This document shows positions 37,959 through 44,688 of a DNA stretch of 44,688 nucleotides, piece by piece. The stretch is taken from positions 1 through 44,688 of the forward strand of contig DAOUBF010000051.1 in assembly GCA_034432795.1 (NCBI GenBank), written 5' to 3'. The position numbers and the translations under genes are program-made. Every line of letters starts with the position of its first letter. Within the stretch, counting starts at the first letter, position 1. The notes under the pieces are model-generated. The model was not told the origin of the DNA, did not search any database, and saw only the letters and a program-made list of their open reading frames with translations. Source of the stretch: DAOUBF01 sp034432795 (GTDB lineage: Bacteria > Chloroflexota > Anaerolineae > DSLN01).

Positions 37959-39461
37959 TCAGCAGTACTGCTTCAACACCTCCACCACCTGCCCCTTCGC
38001 GTCGCGGATGATGACTTCCAGCGGCATCTGGCCGGGCAAGGAGTGCGTGGCGCAGCCAAAGCAGGGGTCATAAGCGCGGAAGGCCATCTCAATGCGGTTG
38101 AGCAGGCCCTCGCTGATCACCGTGCCCTTGTGGATCAGGCTCTGCGCCGCCTTCTTGATGGACATACTGATCGGGGCGTAGTTGTTCGTCGTGCCCACGA
38201 TCAGGTTGACCCGCGTGAGGATGCCGCGCTCATCGGTCCAGTAGTGATGGGTGAGCGTGCCGCGCGGCGCCTCCACGATGCCCACGCCCTCCGTAGGCGT
38301 CTCGGTGGGAATGGTGCGGAAGTTGTCGGAGGTGATCTCCGGGTCGGTGGCCAGTTCCACCCAACGTTCGGCGGCGTAGAGCAACTCAATCAGCCGCGCC
38401 CAATGGGTCGCCAGGCGCTGGTGCACCACTTTGCCCGCGCCGGTGCTGCTGTAGCGTTCGTACTCCTGCTGCGCCAGCGTGGTGTAGAAGCGCTCATATT
38501 CCTCCTGGGCGCGCGGCGTGGCCATACCATCGGCGGCGTTCAGGCGTGCCAGTGGCGTGGCGCAGTACACACCGGAGTCCTTGCCGTCCACAAAGCCCTT
38601 CCAGCCGATCTTCTTGAGATAGGGGAACTTCAGGTAGGTCCAAGGCTCGGTGTGCTCGGCGATCCAGTCCTGATACTCGTGTGGCGCGTACTTGCCGATG
38701 CGCCTGCCGTCCGGGTCCACGACGCTGATCTTGCCGTCGTAGAAGTTTACCTTGTTGTTCTCATCCACCATACCGATGTAATAGGTGCGGTGGGTGTAGG
38801 CATCGCTCATGATCATGTCCACGTAGGCCGAGTTCTTGAGCACGATGTCGTCAAACAGCTTCAGGCTGAACTGGGCGAACTCCACCGCCCAGCGGCCCAT
38901 CTTCTCAATCTCCTGGCGTTCTTCCTCGGTGATGCCCTTGGACAGCCCGCCGGGGATGGAGGTGCAGGGGTGCACCTTGCGCCCGCCGATCATCTCCACC
39001 ACCGCATGGCCGTACTTGCGGGCCTGGATCACCTTGCTGCCGATCTCCAGCCCCACCTTGTGGATCACGCCCAGGATGTTGCGCTCGGCCACCGGCGCAT
39101 CGGGGCCCATAATGAAGTCCGGGCTTCCCAGGGCATAGAAGTGGGTGGTGTGGTCGGCCACGTAGAAGGCGCTATACAGCAGTTCGCGCAGCTTCTTGGC
39201 CGGGGGCGGCGGCTCCACATGATAGACGGCATCGCAGGCTTTGGCCGCCGCCATGTGGTGCGCCTCCGGGCAGACGCCACAGATGCGGTTGGTAAGGGTG
39301 GGCATCTCCTCCACCGGTCGCCCCACGCAGAAGCGCTCAAAGCCGCGCAACTCTGGGATCTGGAAGTAGGTGTTGGCGACCTCGCCCTCCTCGTCCAGGA
39401 AGATCTCAATCTTGCCGTGGCCTTCCAGCCGCGTAATAGGATCAATCGTGATGCGCTGCAT
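37959..39461 (-). CDS. mvhA: Group 3c [NiFe] hydrogenase large subunit
   Basis: The product has 500 residues. It begins ITIDPITRLEGHGKIEIFLD; L1 is RICGVCPEAHH (C61, C64) and L2 is DPCFGCATH (C467, C470), with expected cleavage after His473 releasing a 27-residue tail. Together with MvhG and MvhD it splits H2 and feeds electrons to HdrABC, where flavin-based bifurcation can reduce ferredoxin plus a second acceptor. AGGAGGT lies just before the ATG at 39461. The gene ends the hdrCBA-mvhDGA row and is followed by its probable protease. Confidence 0.93.
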   Translation of the reverse strand: MQRITIDPITRLEGHGKIEIFLDEEGEVANTYFQIPELRGFERFCVGRPVEEMPTLTNRICGVCPEAHHMAAAKACDAVYHVEPPPPAKKLRELLYSAFYVADHTTHFYALGSPDFIMGPDAPVAERNILGVIHKVGLEIGSKVIQARKYGHAVVEMIGGRKVHPCTSIPGGLSKGITEEERQEIEKMGRWAVEFAQFSLKLFDDIVLKNSAYVDMIMSDAYTHRTYYIGMVDENNKVNFYDGKISVVDPDGRRIGKYAPHEYQDWIAEHTEPWTYLKFPYLKKIGWKGFVDGKDSGVYCATPLARLNAADGMATPRAQEEYERFYTTLAQQEYERYSSTGAGKVVHQRLATHWARLIELLYAAERWVELATDPEITSDNFRTIPTETPTEGVGIVEAPRGTLTHHYWTDERGILTRVNLIVGTTNNYAPISMSIKKAAQSLIHKGTVISEGLLNRIEMAFRAYDPCFGCATHSLPGQMPLEVIIRDAKGQVVEVLKQYC

Positions 39462-39470
39462 GGTGACCTC

Positions 39471-40529
39471 CTATTTTCCCTCTTCTCCGCCCTGGGGCGT
39501 GAGGGCCAGGGCGCGCTCGCGCAACGTGGCCGACGGTGGCGGGGACATGATCGCGGGCTTGCTGGCACGCAGCAGCGAACCGGCCAGGTTGAAGCGGTAG
39601 AATGTCCCCGCCGGGTCAGGGATGCCGTCCAGGATGTGCTCAATCTCCTGCGGGTCCTGGCTGTCAATCACCGAAGCGACCGCCGTCATCAGCCGCGCCC
39701 CGTAGTCCAGCACGCCCTCCGCCGGGCCATAGCAGCCGATACAGGGCATTCCTGCCTTGGGGCAGAGCGCGGTGCAACCGCTGCGCGTGGCCGGGCCGCT
39801 GCACAGGATGCCCTGCTCCAACAGGCACAGCGTGGGGTCGGGCTGCACATGCTGGATGCGCACGAACTGGCGGATTTTCTTCTCGTGGCGGGTGCGCGGG
39901 CACTCGTCACATACGGTGGAGTTGCCGGCGCCGATCACGGACCCGCGCGGCGGGAGCGTGGCCTGGCCATGCACCGCCTGGATCACCAGGTCCAGCACCG
40001 CGGCGATCTGGTGCGACTCCGGCGGGCAGCCGGGCATAGTGTAGTCCACCGGCACGACCTGGTCCAGCGTCTTCACCACCGGGTAGAACTCCGGGAGTTG
40101 CAGCTCGCCCTCCAGCACGCGCACAGTGGGGTGGGGCACAACGCCGTGTGTGTTGTCGGTAGTGGGGCCATGATACACAGCTTCAAAGATCTCCTCCGGC
40201 GTGCTCAGGTTGGCCAGCGCCGGGATGCAGCCCTCGGTAGCGCACGAGCCGAAGGCCACCAGAATCTGCGACTTGCGGCGCAGCAGGTGGGCCATCTCCT
40301 CGTTTTCGCTGTTGCGGATGGCGCCGTCAAACAGGCACAGCGTGATGGCGCCGTCAGGCATGGCCTCCACATCCTTATACTTGGCGTCCATGGCCACCGG
40401 CCAGAAGACCACCTCAAAATTGGCGTCCACGTCCAGGATCTTCTCATGGACGTTCAGGACGGCGATCTCGCACCCGCCGCAGCCCGCGGCCCAGTACATG
40501 GCGAATTTGGGTTTGCCGTTCGCGCTCAT
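39471..40529 (-). CDS. mvhG: Group 3c [NiFe] hydrogenase small subunit
   Basis: The product has 352 residues. Cluster ligands are in YWAAGCGGCEIAVLN (about 12-26), AFGSCATEGCIPAL, TMPGCPPESHQI and the C-terminal Cys-rich part (CDECPRTRHEKK, CLLEQGILCSGPATRSGC, CPKAGMPCIGCYGPAEG), as in MvhG and other group 3 small subunits. It carries electrons from the NiFe site toward MvhD. The ATG overlaps the mvhD stop (ATGA, 40526-40529). The last 25 residues (from SKPAIMSPPPSA) are low complexity. Confidence 0.92.
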   Translation of the reverse strand: MSANGKPKFAMYWAAGCGGCEIAVLNVHEKILDVDANFEVVFWPVAMDAKYKDVEAMPDGAITLCLFDGAIRNSENEEMAHLLRRKSQILVAFGSCATEGCIPALANLSTPEEIFEAVYHGPTTDNTHGVVPHPTVRVLEGELQLPEFYPVVKTLDQVVPVDYTMPGCPPESHQIAAVLDLVIQAVHGQATLPPRGSVIGAGNSTVCDECPRTRHEKKIRQFVRIQHVQPDPTLCLLEQGILCSGPATRSGCTALCPKAGMPCIGCYGPAEGVLDYGARLMTAVASVIDSQDPQEIEHILDGIPDPAGTFYRFNLAGSLLRASKPAIMSPPPSATLRERALALTPQGGEEGK

Positions 40530-41020
40530 GCTGTCACCTCCTCTTCCGCCGGAGGACGGATGCTGGATGCTGGATGCTTCCCGTCCCCCGTCCTTCGTCC
40601 ACCGTCGGCAGCAGGCCAGTTCAGTGGCCCCAGCGCGCGGATTTCCTCCACCATCCTGGTGATCTCCTCGGCCAGGCGGGCGCCCTCAGCAGCCGAGGCC
40701 CATACCAGCTTGACCCGCTCCGGCTCAATGCCCATCTGGGTCAGGGTGCGCCGCAACAGCAGGTAGCGCCGCAGGGCCTTATAGTTCTGCTCAATGTAGT
40801 GGCATTCGCCGGGGTGGCAGCCCGTGATCAGCACGCCGTCGGCGCCAGAGGACAGCGCCTTCAGCACGAAGGTGGGGTCCAACCGGCCGGAGCACATCAG
40901 CCGGATCAGCCGGATGTTGGGTGGATATTTCAGACGGGCTGTCCCTGCCAGGTCGGCAGCGCGATAGCTACACCAGTTGCAGGTAAACCCGATGATGAGG
41001 GGTTCAAATTGCTCGCTCAT
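40526..41020 (-). CDS. mvhD: MvhD-type [2Fe-2S] electron-transfer subunit
   Basis: The product has 164 residues. Conserved cysteines lie in GFTCNWCSYRAADLAG (about 10-25), RLMCSGRLDP and ITGCHPGECHYIEQN, the MvhD pattern that binds one [2Fe-2S] cluster and connects the hydrogenase to HdrA. The ATG at 41020 has AAGGAGGTG seven bases upstream; a GTG at 41038 overlapping the hdrA end is less likely. The final 30 or so residues (from PAADGGRRTGDG) are encoded by heptamer repeat DNA, including three tandem GGATGCT units, and look foreign. Confidence 0.92.
   Translation of the reverse strand: MSEQFEPLIIGFTCNWCSYRAADLAGTARLKYPPNIRLIRLMCSGRLDPTFVLKALSSGADGVLITGCHPGECHYIEQNYKALRRYLLLRRTLTQMGIEPERVKLVWASAAEGARLAEEITRMVEEIRALGPLNWPAADGGRRTGDGKHPASSIRPPAEEEVTA
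40551..40618. repeat. Heptamer array encoding the C-terminus of MvhD
   Basis: GGATGCT occurs three times in tandem (40558-40578). It is followed by CCCGTCCCCCGTCCTTCGTC-type units which, read on the minus strand, are GACGGTG, GACGAAG, GACGGGG, GACGGGA. The array is part of family D. Confidence 0.85.
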
Positions 41021-41034
41021 GCTGTCCACCTCCT

Positions 41035-43077
41035 TCACGCTGGCACTGTCTCTGCTATGACGGTCTCGGCCCGGCCACCAGCCACATTCAGCAGCAACAG
41101 GCCCTCAATCTGGGCCAGCACCTGCTCGTTGCTGAACACCGTGCCGCTGATCGCCCCCGCCGGGCAGGCCGCCACGCACGTGCCGCAGCCCTGGCACAGC
41201 GCCGGGTTAATCTCCGAGACCATGCGGTCCTCATGGAAGGTGATGGCGTTGAACGGGCACAGGTTGTTGCAGATGCGGCAGCCAGAGCACTTATCGGCGT
41301 TGATGCTGGCGCGGATCGGCTCCAGGGCGATCTCGCGCTGCTGGATGCGCCCCAGCACGCGCGCCGCCGCGGCTGCGCCCTGGGCCACGCTGGCCGGGAT
41401 GTCCTTTGGCCCCTGACAGGCCCCGGCAATGAAGATGCCCTCGGTCATCGTCGCCACCGGGTCCAGCTTGGGGTGGCGCTCAATGAACCAGCCGTTGGCG
41501 CTGCAGGAAATGCCGAACAGCTTGGCCACCTCCTTGGCGTCGCGGCGCGGCTCCAGCCCACAGGACAAGATCACCATGTCCACCGGGATGCGCCGTTGCT
41601 GGCCGATCAGCGTATCCTCTACCTGGATGATCAGCTTGCCCTCCTCGCCCGCCAGGCGCACCGCGTCGGTCACCTCGGCCACCCGCCCGCGGATCAGCAG
41701 GATGCCCTCTTCCAGCACGCGCTGGTAGAACTCATCGTAGTCCTTGAAGCCGGCGCGGATGTCAATGTAGAAGTTGTACACGGTGGCGCCGGTGTGTTCC
41801 TTGACCAAGTGGGCGAACTTCAGGCTCTGCATACAGCAGATGTTGGAGCAGTAGTTGTTATAGTTGCGGTCGCGGCTGCCCACACAGTGGATGATGCCCA
41901 CCGATTTCGGCTCGGTCACGCCGTCGCGCAGCACGATGCGCCCGCCCGTCGGCCCGGCGGAGTTGGACATGCGCTCAAACTCCAGGCTGGTGAACACGTT
42001 CGCCAGCCGCCCATAGCCGAACTGCGGGATGCGCCGGGGGTCAAACAGGTCGTACCCCGTCGCCAGGATGATGTTGCCCACGTTCAGGGTGATGATTTCA
42101 TCCTCCTGGTTGAAGTCAATGGCGCCGGTGGGGCAGAACTTCTCGCAGGCCTTGCAGGTGCCCTTCTGGAAGTAGGTGCAGTTCTCGCGGTCAATCACCG
42201 GCCACTTGGGCACGGCCTGGGGGAAGGGCGTGTAGATGGCCTTGCGGTAGCCCAGCCCGGCCTCAAACACCTCGTCCACGACCTTCTTGGGACACTTCTC
42301 CTGGCACACGCCGCAGCCGGTGCACAGCTCCGTATTCACATAACGAGCCTTCTTGCGCACCGTCACGGTGAAGTTGCCCACGTAGCCGTCCACCTTGGTC
42401 ACCTCGCTCCAGGTGAGCAGGGTGATGTTGGGGTGGCTGCCCACCGAGACCATCTTGGGGGTGAGGATACAGGCGGCGCAGTCCAGCGTGGGGAAGGTCT
42501 TGTCAAACTGGGCCATGTGCCCGCCGATGGACGGCTCGCGCTCCACCAGATAGACGGGGAAGCCGCTGTCGGCGATCTCCAACGCGGCCTGGATGCCAGC
42601 GATGCCGCCGCCCACGACCAGCGTGGCCGGGTGAATGGGCACGTGCAAAGGCTCCAACGGCTCATGGTAGAGCACCCGCTCCACGCCGCCGGAGACAATC
42701 GCCTTGGCCTTGGCCGTCGCCGCCAGCCGGTCGGTGTGCACCCAGGAGCACTGCTCGCGGATGGAGACCAGTTCGCACAGGTAGGGGTTCAACCCGGCGC
42801 GCTGGCAGGCGGTGCGAAAGGTGTGTTCGTGCAGGTGCGGCGAGCAGGCCGCCACCACCACGCGCGTCAGGCCCAGTTCCTGGATATCCTTCTCAATCAT
42901 CTCCTGGCCCAGGCTGGAGCACATGAACTTGTAGTCGCGGGCCACCACCACGCCGCGATGCTTGAGCCGCCCCGCGGCCCACTGGGCCACATCTTCCACA
43001 TCCACTGTGCCCGCGATGTTGGTGCCACAGTGGCATACATACACGCCAATGCGTTCCTGTTCGTTTCGCTCAGTCAT
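41035..43077 (-). CDS. hdrA: HdrA-like flavin and FeS subunit of a heterodisulfide-reductase-type complex
   Basis: The product has 680 residues. The N-terminal domain has GVYVCHCGTNIAG; the FAD-binding domain has LVVGGGIAGIQAALEIADSG (about 153-172) and the HdrA-specific GGHMAQFDKTFPTLDCAACI (185-204). Ferredoxin motifs follow: CTGCGVCQEKCPKK, CKACEKFCPTGAID, and near the C-terminus CSGCRICNNLCPFNAI and CQGCGTCVAACPAGAI. This FAD is the site of electron bifurcation in methanogen HdrA. In this bacterium the second acceptor reduced through HdrB is unknown. It overlaps hdrB by 8 bp and is followed by mvhD. Confidence 0.92.
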   Translation of the reverse strand: MTERNEQERIGVYVCHCGTNIAGTVDVEDVAQWAAGRLKHRGVVVARDYKFMCSSLGQEMIEKDIQELGLTRVVVAACSPHLHEHTFRTACQRAGLNPYLCELVSIREQCSWVHTDRLAATAKAKAIVSGGVERVLYHEPLEPLHVPIHPATLVVGGGIAGIQAALEIADSGFPVYLVEREPSIGGHMAQFDKTFPTLDCAACILTPKMVSVGSHPNITLLTWSEVTKVDGYVGNFTVTVRKKARYVNTELCTGCGVCQEKCPKKVVDEVFEAGLGYRKAIYTPFPQAVPKWPVIDRENCTYFQKGTCKACEKFCPTGAIDFNQEDEIITLNVGNIILATGYDLFDPRRIPQFGYGRLANVFTSLEFERMSNSAGPTGGRIVLRDGVTEPKSVGIIHCVGSRDRNYNNYCSNICCMQSLKFAHLVKEHTGATVYNFYIDIRAGFKDYDEFYQRVLEEGILLIRGRVAEVTDAVRLAGEEGKLIIQVEDTLIGQQRRIPVDMVILSCGLEPRRDAKEVAKLFGISCSANGWFIERHPKLDPVATMTEGIFIAGACQGPKDIPASVAQGAAAAARVLGRIQQREIALEPIRASINADKCSGCRICNNLCPFNAITFHEDRMVSEINPALCQGCGTCVAACPAGAISGTVFSNEQVLAQIEGLLLLNVAGGRAETVIAETVPA

Positions 43078-44104
43078 GGCTCATCTCCTCCTCGCCGGGC
43101 ATGCGTGGCATGGGCAGGCCCTCCTTCTTGCGCGGCCGGCGCACCGGCGCTGCCTCCGCCGCCGGCACCTCCACACCGATCTTGGCCAGCGCCGGCTGAG
43201 CATCCACCAACTCCTGCCCCAGGCCCAGCGCCTTCGGCTCCAGCCCATAGGCCACGCCCATGAGTTGCGTGAAGAAGAGGATAGGCATGCGGTAGTTAGT
43301 ATCAAAGTAGCGGTTCATCTCGCCCTGGTACACATCCAGGTTGAGCTGGCACATGGGGCAGATGGTGGCGAGCAGGTCCGCGCCATACTGGGCGGCGGCG
43401 TGCACCAGGCGGCGGATCAGCTCATAGGCCACTGGCGGGCTGATCTGGGTCATGTGGCCGCCGCAGCAGTGCGTCTTCAGGGGGAAGTCCACCACCTCAG
43501 CCCCCAGCGCCTTAAGCAGCCGGTCCAGTTCGGTGGGGTACTCCGGGTTGGACCAGCGCTTCTTATAATCCGGGCGCGGGGTCATGCAGCCATAGTACGG
43601 GGCCACGCGCAGGCCGGTCAGCGGGCGAACGACGGCCTTGCGCACGGCCTCCAGGCCGATCTCATTGACGATGATGTCCAGCAGGTGGCGGATCTCCACT
43701 GTGCCGGGGGTGTAATGCAGGCCGCCTGCCGCCAGGGCCTGGTTGACCTTTTCGTTCAATGTGTGGCTCTCGCCCATGTAGTGATCGGTCTTGGAGAGGT
43801 TGAGGTAGCAGGCGCTGCACGGGGCGATCAGGGTATAGGCGCCGCCCCGGCCATTGCGCCCATCGCCAGCGCGGTGATAGTCCGGGCCAGAACTGGCCTG
43901 CTGTTGGGCCAGGGCCAGGTTGCGGGCGATCAGGGAGTAGGCGGGCAGCAGGCTCACGGCGATGTACTCGGTCGCGCCGCAGCAGTTCCAGTCGTCCACC
44001 TCTTCCAGTTCCAGGCCGATGTGCTGGCAGATCGCCAGAAGCGAATCCTTGTAGGGGCGGGAGAACCGCTCCATGGAACAGCCGGGATAGAACAGGTATT
44101 TCAT
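43070..44104 (-). CDS. hdrB: HdrB-like subunit with two CCG domains
   Basis: The product has 344 residues. CCG domain 1: YPGCSMERF, then DDWNCCGA, then APCSACYLN; domain 2: YYGCMTPRP, then THCCGGHM, then CPMCQLN. These bind the noncubane [4Fe-4S] clusters that reduce the disulfide in HdrB. The stretch between CC and CxxC in domain 1 is about 53 residues instead of the usual 35-36, because of a Gly/Arg/Asp-rich segment (SSGPDYHRAGDGRNGRGG). The C-terminal 40 residues are a Pro/Ala-rich tail. Its ATG overlaps the hdrC stop by 4 bp (44101-44104). Confidence 0.92.
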   Translation of the reverse strand: MKYLFYPGCSMERFSRPYKDSLLAICQHIGLELEEVDDWNCCGATEYIAVSLLPAYSLIARNLALAQQQASSGPDYHRAGDGRNGRGGAYTLIAPCSACYLNLSKTDHYMGESHTLNEKVNQALAAGGLHYTPGTVEIRHLLDIIVNEIGLEAVRKAVVRPLTGLRVAPYYGCMTPRPDYKKRWSNPEYPTELDRLLKALGAEVVDFPLKTHCCGGHMTQISPPVAYELIRRLVHAAAQYGADLLATICPMCQLNLDVYQGEMNRYFDTNYRMPILFFTQLMGVAYGLEPKALGLGQELVDAQPALAKIGVEVPAAEAAPVRRPRKKEGLPMPRMPGEEEMSHD

Positions 44105-44688
44105 TGTGCTGCCTCCAGTTCTGCCGCCCGCGCCAGGATGGCTTTGAGCTGGTCCATGTGCTTAATGCGGCGCGGGGTCAGGTCAATGCGCCCCTTCACG
44201 AGCATGTCCAGGCCCAGCGGCGCGATGCCGGGGACGCGCAAGGGGTGATGGCGCAGGTAGAAGCGCGTCGCCAGGCCCAGCTCAAAGCTGCGCCCGTAGT
44301 TCTCCACGTAATACACAAACGTCTTGGCGAAATCGGGCGCAGTCGCATCCTTATAGTACCCGGCGCGGATGGCCATGCTCTTTAAGGTGTACATAATGTC
44401 GGTGATGTGCACCCCCTGCGGACAGCGCACCACGCAGTGGTAGCATGACACGCAGAACCAGGGCGTGTTGCTGCGCAGCACCTCGTCGCGCAGGCCGGCG
44501 CGGACCATGGCAAACAACTGCCGAGGGGTGTGGTCCATGTCGGCGGCGGAAGGACACGAGCCGCCACATGTGCCGCATTGGATGCACATCTCCAGACGCG
44601 AGACGCCTGCCGTTGCCTCTACCACCTCCTTCAAGAACCCCAGGTCCACCACCGGCGGTGGCGGCAGGGGTGGCAGGGGCGGGCGCTC
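44101..44688 (-). CDS. hdrC: HdrC-like ferredoxin subunit, 5' end probably beyond the window
   Basis: At least 183 residues are visible. Two [4Fe-4S] motifs are CIQCGTCGGSCPSA (about 23-36 from the GTG at 44652) and CVSCYHCVVRCPQG, as in HdrC, which bridges HdrA and HdrB. The frame is open up to the edge and encodes a Pro/Leu-rich lead (RPPLPPLPPPP) before the GTG. That GTG has no ribosome site, so the true start is likely outside. It is the first visible gene of a run of closely spaced minus-strand genes reaching at least to the protease at 37227. Confidence 0.85.
   Translation of the reverse strand, partial: ERPPLPPLPPPPVVDLGFLKEVVEATAGVSRLEMCIQCGTCGGSCPSAADMDHTPRQLFAMVRAGLRDEVLRSNTPWFCVSCYHCVVRCPQGVHITDIMYTLKSMAIRAGYYKDATAPDFAKTFVYYVENYGRSFELGLATRFYLRHHPLRVPGIAPLGLDMLVKGRIDLTPRRIKHMDQLKAILARAAELEAAQ

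Noticed and set aside
38043..40766. A 907-codon open frame on the plus strand opposite mvhA and mvhG
   Set aside because: It is antisense to two well-conserved hydrogenase genes, has His/Val/Asp/Leu-biased composition typical of the reverse strand of high-GC genes, and shows no motif or ribosome site.
41233..43263. A 676-codon open frame on the plus strand opposite hdrA
   Set aside because: It mirrors hdrA, whose FeS and FAD motifs are complete; composition is that of an antisense shadow.

Overview
This window looks like part of a high-GC bacterial chromosome from the phylum Chloroflexota (Anaerolineae-like or an uncultured relative). That placement is inference from gene content: lipoproteins with Thr/Pro/Ala-rich linkers, a DUF2723 GT-C enzyme with a long C-terminal extension, paired alkaline-phosphatase-superfamily proteins, and bacterial HdrABC-MvhDGA beside a group 3b hydrogenase. 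No rRNA, tRNA, CRISPR array, transposase or phage gene was seen.

Region 1 (1-13562) is polyamine uptake and breakdown. On the minus strand, a probable operon runs from 9159 down past position 1: an Lrp/AsnC regulator, a putrescine aminotransferase, an ABC transporter in the order potA-potB-potC-potD, a saccharopine-dehydrogenase-family protein, a 4-aminobutyrate-type aminotransferase and the start of an aldehyde dehydrogenase. Together these would import putrescine and convert it through 4-aminobutanal and GABA to succinate semialdehyde. A second complete transporter (potD-potA-potB-potC) is divergent on the plus strand. Its promoter interlocks with the lrp promoter at 9193-9234.

Region 2 (13563-26245) is cell envelope and housekeeping: a lipoprotein on the minus strand; then on the plus strand a DUF2723 glycosyltransferase, a flippase-like membrane protein, a GT2 glycosyltransferase overlapping two phosphodiesterase/phosphatase-like proteins, RNase D, an unknown protein and a DUF3048 lipoprotein. 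A response regulator and sensor kinase follow on the minus strand (26290-28488).

Region 3 (28562-44688, minus strand) is a hydrogen-metabolism supercluster. In transcription order it holds hdrC-hdrB-hdrA-mvhD-mvhG-mvhA (group 3c [NiFe] hydrogenase joined to a heterodisulfide-reductase-like bifurcating module), a maturation protease, a lone cyclic-nucleotide-binding domain, a partial group 4 membrane hydrogenase (large subunit, NuoH-like subunit, ferredoxin; no small subunit), a second protease, a four-subunit group 3b hydrogenase and a third protease. Just upstream of the group 3b genes lie three TGTCAC-containing operator-like palindromes spaced exactly 23 bp apart.

The most unusual signal is a set of modular dispersed repeats threaded through all three regions. 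Family A contains a 37-bp core present in three exact copies. Family B is 7-6-7 hairpins whose stems differ by compensatory changes. Family C/D consists of C-rich hairpins with arms of 7-bp periodicity. Family E includes near-identical inverted copies flanking the sensor kinase. The families nest inside each other, and they also lie in-frame within genes: two of the three hydrogenase maturation proteases carry repeat-derived insertions at about the same place in the fold, and several other proteins have repeat-derived tails or N-termini.
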